This document shows, in pieces, positions 7,562-15,342 of a stretch of DNA of 17,898 nt. The DNA is from Firmicutes bacterium ZCTH02-B6. GTDB lineage: Bacteria > Bacillota > Limnochordia > Limnochordales > ZCTH02-B6. The stretch lies in NCBI GenBank assembly GCA_002159155.1, contig LZRQ01000053.1, positions 1 through 17,898 on the forward strand, written 5' to 3'. The notes under the pieces are model-generated. The model was not told where the DNA came from and made no database searches. It saw only the letters and a list, made by a program, of their open reading frames with translations. The stretch's first letter is position 1; the number at the start of each line of letters is the position of its first letter. The position numbers and the translations under genes were made by a program.

Positions 7562-9294
7562 CACTCCATCCATCCCTTCGGACCCAGCATCTCGCTATTG
7601 GAGCCGCCTGCAGGCACCATGGGGAAGCAGTTCTCCTCCGGCGCGACCCGCACGTCGACGACGACCGGGCCGTCATGGACCCTGGCTTCCTCAAGCGCCG
7701 GTTTCACGTCGGCCGGGTCCGTAACCAGTAAGCCTTTGACCCCGTACCCTTTGGCGATGGTGACAAAGTCAGGCGTGCCGAGATAGCTGTCGGAGTACCG
7801 CCGCCCGTAGAAGAACTCCTGCCACTGGCGCACCATGCCCAGGTACAAGTTGTTGAGGATGACCACCTTGACGCCGATGCGGTGGTCGGCGGCGGTGGCC
7901 AGTTCTTGAATGTTCATTTGGAAGCTGCCGTCGCCCGACACCACGAATACGTCCTTGTCGGGGCGAGCCAACTTGGCACCGATGCCGGCCGGGAAGCCGA
8001 AGCCCATGGTGCCAAGGCCGCCGGAGGAGATGAAGTGCCGCGGGTGCTTGACCTTGTAGTACTGGGCGGCCCACATCTGGTGCTGGCCCACGTCGGTGGC
8101 GACGACGGCTTCACCGCCCGTCACCTCATAGAGCGCCTCCACCACCGCCTGCGGGTGAATCTGGCCTTGCACCTTGCGGTACTGCAGCGGATACTCCCTG
8201 CGCCACTCGTCGATCTGTTGCCACCACTCGGGATGGCGCTTGTCCTTGACCTTCTCCAGCAGCACCTGCAGCACGGCGCGGCAGTCGCCGACGATGGGCA
8301 CGTGGGGCACCACATTTTTGCCGATCTCAGCCGGGTCGATGTCGATATGGATGATCTGCTCGACTCGGGGTGCAAACGTCTTGAGGTTGCCCGTTACCCG
8401 GTCGTCGAACCGCGCGCCCACGGCGATGAGCACGTCGCAGTTTTGCACGGCGTAATTGGCGTAAGCCGTGCCGTGCATGCCCAGCATCCCCAGGGACTGC
8501 GGATGATCCCCCGGGAACGCTCCCAGGCCCATCAGGGTCATGGTCACCGGCAGGTCGCACTTTTCGGCCAGCGCTCGCACCTCTTGGTGCGCACCCGACG
8601 CGATGGCGCCGCCGCCCACGTAGAGGAGCGGCCGCTTGGCGTTCATGATGGCCCGGGCCGCCTCGAGAATTTGGCGGATGTGACCCTTATAGGTGGGCTT
8701 GTATCCAGGTAGGTCGACGGTCTCCGGGTATGTGAAACCGAACTCCTCGGTGCCGACGTCCTTGGGAATGTCGACCAGCACCGGCCCCGGCCGCCCCGTC
8801 GTCGCGATGTGAAACGCAGCCCGGATGGCCCACGGCAGCTCCTTGGCGCTGCGCACCAAGAAGTTGTGCTTGGTGATGGGCAGCGTGATGCCGGTGATGT
8901 CTGCCTCCTGAAACGCGTCCCGGCCGATGAGAGATCGCGCGACGTTTCCGGTGATGGCGACCAGCGGAATAGAGTCCATGTACGCGGTCGCGATGCCGGT
9001 TACCAGGTTGGTGGCGCCGGGCCCGGACGTGGCCAGGACAACCCCCGGCCGACCCGTCGCCCGGGCGTAGCCGTCGGCCATATGAGCCGCGCCTTGCTCG
9101 TGCCGGCACAAGATGGTCCTCAGGCCGGAGTTGTAAAGAGCATCGTAGAGGGGCAGCACAGCGCCGCCCGGAATGCCGAAAATGTACTCGACGCCCTCGG
9201 CCTTCAGGCACTCAATCAGCGCCTGGGCCCCGGTCATGCGGGCTGGAGCGGGTTTCTTACCGCTGCCGGGTGTCGCCAGTTCGATAGCTGACAT
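7561..9294 (-). CDS. ilvB: Acetolactate synthase catalytic large subunit (IlvB)
   Basis: This is the biosynthetic acetohydroxyacid synthase, using thiamine diphosphate and FAD to make acetolactate or acetohydroxybutyrate from pyruvate and 2-ketobutyrate. The 577-residue length is normal. The N-terminal pyrimidine-binding domain has the catalytic glutamate E66 in CRHEQGAAHMADGYAR, followed by GPGATNLVTG. The thiamine-diphosphate motif begins with GDGSFQMN at 454 and ends with NN at 481-482, followed by LGMVRQWQEFFY. The partner small subunit is directly downstream, which fits the anabolic rather than the catabolic enzyme. The ATG at 9294 has AGGAGGGG about 6 bases upstream; a TTG two codons earlier is in frame but too close to that site. 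It is the first gene after the T-box leader. Confidence 0.97.
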   Translation of the reverse strand: MSAIELATPGSGKKPAPARMTGAQALIECLKAEGVEYIFGIPGGAVLPLYDALYNSGLRTILCRHEQGAAHMADGYARATGRPGVVLATSGPGATNLVTGIATAYMDSIPLVAITGNVARSLIGRDAFQEADITGITLPITKHNFLVRSAKELPWAIRAAFHIATTGRPGPVLVDIPKDVGTEEFGFTYPETVDLPGYKPTYKGHIRQILEAARAIMNAKRPLLYVGGGAIASGAHQEVRALAEKCDLPVTMTLMGLGAFPGDHPQSLGMLGMHGTAYANYAVQNCDVLIAVGARFDDRVTGNLKTFAPRVEQIIHIDIDPAEIGKNVVPHVPIVGDCRAVLQVLLEKVKDKRHPEWWQQIDEWRREYPLQYRKVQGQIHPQAVVEALYEVTGGEAVVATDVGQHQMWAAQYYKVKHPRHFISSGGLGTMGFGFPAGIGAKLARPDKDVFVVSGDGSFQMNIQELATAADHRIGVKVVILNNLYLGMVRQWQEFFYGRRYSDSYLGTPDFVTIAKGYGVKGLLVTDPADVKPALEEARVHDGPVVVDVRVAPEENCFPMVPAGGSNSEMLGPKGWME

Positions 9295-9417
9295 AGCCAA
9301 CCCCTCCTCGGATCGTCGGGACGAGGCAGCCCTTGGGCCTAGCCCTAGGGCCCGCCCTTGAACCTCACCCTTGCACAGTGCCTGTGGCGTGAGCTGGCGG
9401 GTGCTCTGGAATCAAGA

Positions 9418-9461
9418 AGCCCCTTCGTCCCTGGCATGGACATGCCAGGGACGAAGGGGCT
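9418..9461 (-). terminator. T-box intrinsic terminator
   Basis: A perfect 21-base inverted repeat (9418-9438 with 9441-9461) with two central bases forms a long GC-rich hairpin. It is followed on the minus strand by the modest T-rich run TTCTTGATT. It competes with the antiterminator. The 123 bases between it and the ilvB start hold no convincing leader peptide, only a small imperfect hairpin near 9335-9353. Confidence 0.93.
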
Positions 9462-9481
9462 CACCTTCGTGGTACCACCCT
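9447..9481 (-). promoter_or_regulatory. T-box antiterminator helix
   Basis: AGGG pairs with CCCT and ACGAAGG pairs with CCTTCGT around a TGAGCC loop. The seven-base bulge TGGTACC is the T-box consensus that captures the free NCCA end of uncharged tRNA. The 3' strand of this helix (9457-9447) lies inside the 5' arm of the terminator, so the two structures exclude each other. Confidence 0.92.
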
Positions 9482-9832
9482 GATTCGCTGCCGCCTCGCG
9501 GCGGGCAGCCTCCAGCGCTCATGCCCCTACTTCCCTGCGAGCCACGCGGCGCCTGCCCACAGGGCCGGCATGAGCTGGCTTGATAACGGGTGCGCTGCTG
9601 TCGTGCAGCGGCTCCCGGCCGGGCTTACTGATCGGCCACACCGGCACACCTGCCTGCGCATACGGTATACGCTGGGTGCGCCTGTGTCGTCGACGTTGGG
9701 CCGGCAGCTCCGGGACGAGTTCAGCGTCGGCTGCGGCGCCGGCTTCCCACCTGCCGCCGGCTCTCTTGGCCCGCCTAGCGCCTACTGCTTCCCTTCATCG
9801 CCATTGGTCGACCGCCTATGGTATTTCTTCTT

Positions 9833-9861
9833 AGCATACCCACGGATGCCGCGCGTGTCAA
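9833..9861 (-). promoter_or_regulatory. Promoter of the ilv-leu operon
   Basis: TTGACA (9861-9856) is a perfect -35 box and TATGCT (9838-9833) a good -10 box, separated by exactly 17 bases. The A-rich tract GGGAAAAAAGG lies just upstream. Transcription should begin near 9826, directly before stem I of the T-box leader. Confidence 0.85.
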
Positions 9862-9996
9862 CGCCTTTTTTCCCGCCGATGTCTCCAAAAGAGCGCGCCG
9901 CCACACCGGTCGTGTCCCCTGCCGACCGGGTGCCTGCTGGCAGGATGCATATGGAAGCAGCAGGCTAGCTAAGGTCGTGATCCCAGGAGAAGGTTC

Positions 9997-10025
9997 TTCT
10001 TCCGTTATGTAGAAGAGTGTAGAAT
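9997..10025 (+). promoter_or_regulatory. Possible promoter of the AraC-family gene
   Basis: TAGAAT (10020-10025) resembles a -10 box. TTCTTC stands 17 bases upstream as a weak -35 box. It lies about 60 bases before the regulator start and diverges from the ilv-leu promoter. The stretch 9862-9996 between them shows no gene. Confidence 0.35.
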
Positions 10026-10083
10026 CGCCTTTCAGGGGCTGGGCGTGGGGATGGACAGAACGGTATGACGGAGCCTTTGCGGG

Positions 10084-11145
10084 ATGGGCGGAGATCACAA
10101 AGCTTGGTGGGATTGGACCCCCGACGTCTGGGCCTGGTCCCCTGACCAGGGGCGCTACGACCTGAAGTTTGGCGCCCCCAAGGCCCACGTCGCTATTCAA
10201 CTTTCCACGGAGGGCGTCGGCCCGGCGGAGGCCTATGACTATTGGCGTCACATGGCCTACTACGACTTCGACGCGGACCCTTTCGAACCACGGGAGCCGG
10301 GCAAGCCGTTTCAAGCCACCGCCTATGGTGTGATCGCGCCCCTCGGCGACCTCTACGTATACCGTTCCGCTCCCGTCTCCGGCCGGCGGACCGCCCGGCA
10401 AATACGCTCGGATGGGTTCGATCGTTTCTCCATCGGCCTCGTGCTTACCGGGCGCCGTCATTTCATCGCTCAAGGCAGCGCGGCGCTATCCTCCAGGCCT
10501 GGCGACATGTTCGTCTACGATGCTGCCCGGCCGTCGCGCCTGTCGTGGAGCGCGCATCAGGGGGTGCACCTGTCGTTGCCCAGACAAGTGTTAGCGGCCG
10601 CCATCGGCCCAGACCACGCCTCGGCGGCGGAGTTGAGCAAAGCGTTAAATCACTCACCCCTGGCACCGTTTCTCCGCAATCAACTCCGCCTTTTCGCCCG
10701 CCACGCCGCCCAACTGGACAAGGCAGCGCGCGCCCTCGTCTTTGACCAGACGGTGCAGTTGGCCCTCGCGGTGCTCCAACAGGCCAGCGTGAACACGCCA
10801 CCCAAGGTCGACCGGAGCGCGTACTACGTCGCGGCCAGACGCTATATCGACGCTCACTTGACGGACCCCAACCTCAGCGTCCCCGAAGTAGCCGGTGCGG
10901 TCGGCTGCTCCCGCTCCACCTTGTACCGGGCCTTCGCCGATCAAGGGTCCGAACCCGCGGGCTACATTCGAGAGGCTCGCTTGGACCGTGCCGCACGCCT
11001 CTTGCAGAGCCGGGACTTTCAAGGAACCGTCGGCGAGCTTGCGCTGCGCTGCGGCTTCGTGGACATTAACCGCTTTCGCACCGCCTTTCGCCGCCGGTAC
11101 GGCATGACCCCTGCGGAGTTTCGTGCGGCCAAGGCTGAGCACTAG
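10084..11145 (+). CDS. AraC-family transcriptional regulator
   Basis: A 353-residue cytoplasmic DNA-binding regulator. The C-terminal AraC/XylS domain (about 245-349) has two helix-turn-helix units: LSVPEVAGAVGCSRSTLYRAF at 264-284 and TVGELALRCGFVDINRFRTAF at 315-335. It ends with the family signature FRRRYGMTPAEFR. The N-terminal part (about 50-190) resembles the AraC-binding-like sensor domain, with YDYWRHMAYYDF, a central SIGLVLTGRRHF strand and RPGDMFVYDAARPSRL. The ATG is preceded by GGAG at 10-base spacing; a nearby upstream ATG is in another frame. It diverges from the ilv-leu operon and converges on tpsA with a 60-base gap. Its targets are unknown, and the ilv-leu leader already explains control of that operon, so neighbouring position alone is weak evidence of a link. 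Confidence 0.9.
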   Translation: MGGDHKAWWDWTPDVWAWSPDQGRYDLKFGAPKAHVAIQLSTEGVGPAEAYDYWRHMAYYDFDADPFEPREPGKPFQATAYGVIAPLGDLYVYRSAPVSGRRTARQIRSDGFDRFSIGLVLTGRRHFIAQGSAALSSRPGDMFVYDAARPSRLSWSAHQGVHLSLPRQVLAAAIGPDHASAAELSKALNHSPLAPFLRNQLRLFARHAAQLDKAARALVFDQTVQLALAVLQQASVNTPPKVDRSAYYVAARRYIDAHLTDPNLSVPEVAGAVGCSRSTLYRAFADQGSEPAGYIREARLDRAARLLQSRDFQGTVGELALRCGFVDINRFRTAFRRRYGMTPAEFRAAKAEH

Positions 11146-11205
11146 CCCGTGGCGACAGCCCCTAACCGCTCACCTCCGCCTAATCCGAACCGATACGGCC
11201 AACCG

Positions 11206-14200
11206 TCACATCCATAAGGTCAAACCTCCCGGGGACGCATACGGCCTGGCAAACCGCAACATCATCCAGACGAGCACGACCTCGTAGTTTTCGGACAGCC
11301 ACGTTCTCAGCTTGTCCACCGTCATGCCCGCCTGGGCCTCCGCCAAGGCCTTTTGCATGTTCTCCTCATACTGTTTGATATTCACCATGTCCGCGATGGC
11401 AGACGCGATGGTAACGGCACCGGCCACCACGATGGCAGCGGGCCCCGCAAAGGCAGAGGCGGCCAGGGCCGGCTGCAGCTGGGACGCCACCCGGGCGGCG
11501 AATGGAAGGACCTTGAGCAAAGTACCGGTCAGCGCCCCGGCGGCGGCCAACTGGGTGGTGACGACGCCGCCGGCGATGGCCCCGCCGACCGCGACGGCGC
11601 CGGCGACGATCTCATCGATGGCGCTCGACGCCGACGGGGGCGCGTAGATCCCCGTCACGGCCTGCCGGAGAAAATGCTCCGGAGGCTCGGAACCGTAGTA
11701 GAACAGCATCCCCAGGTTAGGAAGCCCGCTGGCGCTGCGCGTGTGCCGCTGCTGCTCCTCCGCTTGCCAGGCCCGGTAGTCCTGCATAGCCTTGCTCGCG
11801 GCTTCTTTGCGCAGCTCGGTGACGAAGCCGATGAACTCGTTGATGAACGCCCGCTCCGGCGCGCTCCACGTCGATTCGGGGCGTGCGAGGATGCTTTCCA
11901 ACTCAAACATGACGAAAGGCAGGATTTGCCCCAAGGTCTTCATCCGCGTTTCCGGCGAGGTCAGCCGGTTGAGCATCTCCAGGAAGGTGCTCTCCTGCAG
12001 CGCCCCGACATGGGAGAGGTAGTCCGCGATGGCCCTGCCCATCACCGGCCACGCCGCGCCGGAGAAGTTGCCGACGGCCGGCGCTTGCTGCGTGTCGCAA
12101 GACCGGTCGCTCCAGCACTGGGCCACGTTGGTGACCGGGAACAGTTTTTTCCACGACTCCTTGATGTAGTAGTCCACGTTGGCAACGACAGTGATGACCC
12201 CGGGCTCGTGGGGTTCAAAGATGAAGTTGTCGAGGAACGGCCCGTGCTCCTGGATGCGGTAGTTGATTTCATAGACGCCCGGGCCCGTGTAAGCCGGGGT
12301 ATAGTACAGGAACAGATACGGCACAAACGGCGCCACGGACTCCATGCCGCGGGGCATGTTCTCCAGGCGCACCAGATTCCACATCTTCTGCTGCGTGTCG
12401 GGCACCTGCCCGTCGTTGATCACGCCGCTGTAAAACCGGAGCCGGATCGGGCGCGGGTTGACCTGGATAAGCCCGACCGGACCGGTCGGGAAGATGTAGT
12501 TCCGCGCCCCGGGGCTGTCGGGGTCGGCCTCGACAAACACGCCGTAGCGCCCGACATCCGCCAGCTGCGGCGCCACGGACATGGTGGTCCGGAACAGCAT
12601 GCCGGCGTCCGCGGCCGTGTGTCCTGGCGCCAAGTTAAACACGTCGTGCCAGATGGCGCCAAAGTTGGGGTTAACGTCCCCCCAGACCCGCTCGGCCCAC
12701 CCGGCGCATCCGTCCGGGCACAACGGGCGCGGCGTGATGGTGAGCTGGCCCGTACCCTGGTACTGCACCCGATACACTTCAGACTCCGCGCCATAAGGGA
12801 CGATCACGTAGGTGCCCACGTTGATCCCGCCGCTGCCCTCGGGGCCGTCAAAGCGGAAGCGCAGCCCGCTCACCGAAGGATCGCTCACGTACGGCGACGG
12901 ATCGATCACCACGGGGGTGTTGTCAAACACCTTCTCCATATCGGCCGGCGCCGGGATGGTCAGCACTGGTGACGGCGCCGCCTCGCCGATGTAGATGGTA
13001 TCCCCGCTGGGGTTGTAAGCGTCGTACGGGCTGTAGCTGACGCCGTACGCTTCGGTGAACCGCGGGGCGCCCGACGGCGTTTCCAGGTCCAACAGCGTCC
13101 CCGGGTCATATCCGAAGCGGTCGCTGGCGGAGAAGATCAGCGCCCTGCCCGGGCCGGGGAGCAAGTTGACACCGTAGGTGGCGTAGTTCTTAAAGGCGCG
13201 TCCCGCCGCCAGCGTCACGCTGCCGGCCGCGTCGATTTGGGTCGGCGTCTGCCCGGGCCCTTCCTCGATGACCAAGTCGCGCCGCGCGCCCCACGACGGA
13301 TCGAAACCGCTCCAGACCAGCACGTCTTGGGCCTTGACCAGGCCGCTCAGGCGCAGGTCGCCTGACGCATGGATGGAAACCGAGTCCGCCTCCAGCCACG
13401 TACCAGGACCGTCGGCGCCGTACAGCCTTAGACGGGGCGTGTTGTCCTGGTCTGGGTCGCCCGTGTTGTACAGCTCGGACACGTAGACCGAGTCAAAGCG
13501 GCCGCCTAAGTGCAGGTTGACGACGGGCGCGCTCAAAGTGCCCTGGCTCGAAAACGTACCGCCATTCCTCGCTACGACTTCCAAAACCTCCGTCGCGGCC
13601 ACGACGGCATCAGCGTCGATGTAGACCTGAGACGGCTGGTCCGTGCTGTTGGTCAACACCACTCTCGGGGCGAACAGATGGTTCAAGACGTCGATGAAGG
13701 GTGCGTCGACGATGGCCGTCCCCTCAACCCATGTTTCCCCCGCCGGCCGCTGGAACGTTCCCTCGAGCACGATCTGACCCGCTTTCAAGAACAAGGGGAA
13801 ATTGGTGGCTCCACCGATCTCCAGCACCGTCTGTCCCGTGATGTCGATGCGGTCCCCCGCCTCAACCGCCAACTCCGTCACGTCCAGATTGAAGCCCAGC
13901 GGCAACGTCTGCTCGACGTCGATCAGCGCGTGGCGGCCCGCACTGATCGCGAGCCGGTTTAGGTGCACCGTCGGGCTGTCGACGAGGTTGATATCGCGCC
14001 CAGCCGCCAAGGTGGCGTTACCGTTCAGCAGATGGACGGTTTCCTCGACCCAGACGTCGACGCCCGCCTCCGCGGTGAGATGGTCCACGTCCACCGTAGC
14101 ATCGCCCCGCAGGTGGACGTCGCCGCCCGCCTTGAGGGTGAGCTGCCCCCCGTCCAACAGGGTGTTGGATTGGACCGAAACCACCTCCGCAGCCTCGATG

Positions 14201-15267
14201 CGCCCCTGCCCGACCTGGATCTTTGTCTGGTAGTCATTGCCCCGGCTGTCGGTATACCCCTCGATGATGACGCTCCCGCCGCCTCTCACCTCCAGGGTCG
14301 CGGCTTCGAGTTCAAGCCAACGAGGGCTGCTGACCGGGTCGTTGGTGATGCTTGCGCCGGAGTCATAGCCGAGCCGGATCGGGTTCGCGTCGGCCGAGAG
14401 AATCACCCGGCCGCCACGGTTTTCGATCGCGGTGGCCCGCACGGTACCGCCGAGGTTGAGGACCGAATCGGCACCGGTGGCGCTGAGGACGACGTTCCCG
14501 CCATGAGCCCGGATCACGCTGGTGTTGACGGTGCCGAGAACCCCTCGTCCAGCGGCGTCGCCATCGGCCTCCAACACCAGCGAGCCGTCGCCGCGCATAT
14601 GCAGATAGAAGCCAGGCCCGGCTGCCAGCAACGCCGTGCCGTCGTCGGCGTTGATGGTGCCATGGTGATAGATGGTCTCGGACATGAGGGCGATGTACCC
14701 GGCCGGTGTCCCTGGATCCTGTTCCCGCAAGTTCAGCGTCCCGGTGACCAGAATCGATCCCCAAGAAACGTTCGGATCCCGGACGAAACGCAACGGGGCC
14801 CGGAAGTTGACAAAGTCGTAGATCTTGTCGCGCAGGTCTTGATAACCGCTGTAGCTCAGCCGCAGCGTCGAGCCGAGAAACGAACCCACGTCCAGCGTGC
14901 CCTTGCTGCCGACGACGATGCCGTTGGGGTTGACCAGAAAGACGCGCCCGTTGGCCAGGATCGTCCCGTCGATGGTCGACGGGTAGATGCCCGTCACCTC
15001 GTTCAGCGCGATGGCGTACGAGTGAGGTTGGTGAAATCTGACGGTCCACCCTTCGGCAACGGAAAAATCGTCCCACTGAATGACGATGAAGGGGTCGTAC
15101 TGGAAGATCGCGCCATCGGTCACGTACCCGTCGCCGAACACGACGCGCCCTCCCGTTGGGAACGGGAAGTCGCCCGCAGCCGAGGCGGCTTCCCAAGACA
15201 TAGACCAGATGAGCGCAGCAAGAACCGCCCACGCGGCTGCGCGCCAGAGAGGCCTGTGCCGCCACAT
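11206..15267 (-). CDS. TpsA-like secreted filamentous-haemagglutinin-type exoprotein
   Basis: The 1353-residue exoprotein of a two-partner secretion pair. Residues 1-30 form a signal peptide (Arg-rich start, hydrophobic core, ASA cleavage site). The TPS domain (about 35-290) has the hallmark VNPNGIVVGSKG near 112. A right-handed beta-helix follows (about 300-700), with AG-D/R units such as LKAGGDVHL, LAAGRDINL and VEAGDRIDI every 20-26 residues. Residues 775-850 resemble a YDG domain (KVFDNTPV ... NVGTY ... LTITPRPL) and 855-940 an MBG-type domain (WGDVNPNFG ... VNPRPIRL). The C-terminal 320 residues are mostly helical and include a Gly/Ala-rich hydrophobic stretch at 1215-1294; I do not recognise this part. 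Only four cysteines are seen, C850/C854 and C1051/C1057. The ATG is 12 bases after AGGAGG; a TTG four codons earlier abuts the site. The target is unknown. Confidence 0.92.
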   Translation of the reverse strand: MWRHRPLWRAAAWAVLAALIWSMSWEAASAAGDFPFPTGGRVVFGDGYVTDGAIFQYDPFIVIQWDDFSVAEGWTVRFHQPHSYAIALNEVTGIYPSTIDGTILANGRVFLVNPNGIVVGSKGTLDVGSFLGSTLRLSYSGYQDLRDKIYDFVNFRAPLRFVRDPNVSWGSILVTGTLNLREQDPGTPAGYIALMSETIYHHGTINADDGTALLAAGPGFYLHMRGDGSLVLEADGDAAGRGVLGTVNTSVIRAHGGNVVLSATGADSVLNLGGTVRATAIENRGGRVILSADANPIRLGYDSGASITNDPVSSPRWLELEAATLEVRGGGSVIIEGYTDSRGNDYQTKIQVGQGRIEAAEVVSVQSNTLLDGGQLTLKAGGDVHLRGDATVDVDHLTAEAGVDVWVEETVHLLNGNATLAAGRDINLVDSPTVHLNRLAISAGRHALIDVEQTLPLGFNLDVTELAVEAGDRIDITGQTVLEIGGATNFPLFLKAGQIVLEGTFQRPAGETWVEGTAIVDAPFIDVLNHLFAPRVVLTNSTDQPSQVYIDADAVVAATEVLEVVARNGGTFSSQGTLSAPVVNLHLGGRFDSVYVSELYNTGDPDQDNTPRLRLYGADGPGTWLEADSVSIHASGDLRLSGLVKAQDVLVWSGFDPSWGARRDLVIEEGPGQTPTQIDAAGSVTLAAGRAFKNYATYGVNLLPGPGRALIFSASDRFGYDPGTLLDLETPSGAPRFTEAYGVSYSPYDAYNPSGDTIYIGEAAPSPVLTIPAPADMEKVFDNTPVVIDPSPYVSDPSVSGLRFRFDGPEGSGGINVGTYVIVPYGAESEVYRVQYQGTGQLTITPRPLCPDGCAGWAERVWGDVNPNFGAIWHDVFNLAPGHTAADAGMLFRTTMSVAPQLADVGRYGVFVEADPDSPGARNYIFPTGPVGLIQVNPRPIRLRFYSGVINDGQVPDTQQKMWNLVRLENMPRGMESVAPFVPYLFLYYTPAYTGPGVYEINYRIQEHGPFLDNFIFEPHEPGVITVVANVDYYIKESWKKLFPVTNVAQCWSDRSCDTQQAPAVGNFSGAAWPVMGRAIADYLSHVGALQESTFLEMLNRLTSPETRMKTLGQILPFVMFELESILARPESTWSAPERAFINEFIGFVTELRKEAASKAMQDYRAWQAEEQQRHTRSASGLPNLGMLFYYGSEPPEHFLRQAVTGIYAPPSASSAIDEIVAGAVAVGGAIAGGVVTTQLAAAGALTGTLLKVLPFAARVASQLQPALAASAFAGPAAIVVAGAVTIASAIADMVNIKQYEENMQKALAEAQAGMTVDKLRTWLSENYEVVLVWMMLRFARPYASPGGLTLWM

Positions 15268-15272
15268 GTTGG

Positions 15273-15283
15273 ACTTCAACCTC
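15273..15283 (-). repeat. Shared 11-base tract before tpsA
   Basis: GAGGTTGAAGT lies just upstream of the tpsA ATG and includes the end of its AGGAGG site. The identical 11 bases occur before tpsB at 16858-16868. Confidence 0.6.
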
Positions 15284-15342
15284 CTGCCTTGGCTCTCACG
15301 CGGCCGTTGAATTCAAACTGGCACTCCCGTACAACGATCAGA

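Larger units (their letters stand above)
9418..9826 (-). promoter_or_regulatory. T-box riboswitch leader, leucine specifier (CUC)
   Basis: This leader controls the ilv-leu operon by reading the charging state of a tRNA. On the minus strand, stem I shows AGTA opposite GAACTCG, with flanking pairs GGGA/TCCC and GGCG/CGCT. The specifier triplet is CTC (9719-9717), a leucine codon. The distal part of stem I carries the conserved AGAGAGC and GGTGGGAA motifs. Stem III is a GC-rich hairpin at 9487-9509. The T-box AGGGTGGTACCACG follows immediately, and then a terminator. The bulge base facing the tRNA end is U, matching an A discriminator as found in tRNA-Leu. The 5' end is placed by the promoter spacing and is approximate. 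The roughly 200-nt part between stem I and stem III holds stem II elements not resolved here. Confidence 0.93.

Noticed and set aside
9570..9968. Plus-strand open frame of 132 codons
   Set aside because: It lies opposite the T-box leader RNA and operon promoter; no family resemblance.
9775..10473. Minus-strand open frame of 232 codons upstream of the T-box
   Set aside because: It runs through the operon promoter and leader and antisense to the AraC-family gene, and has no recognisable domain.
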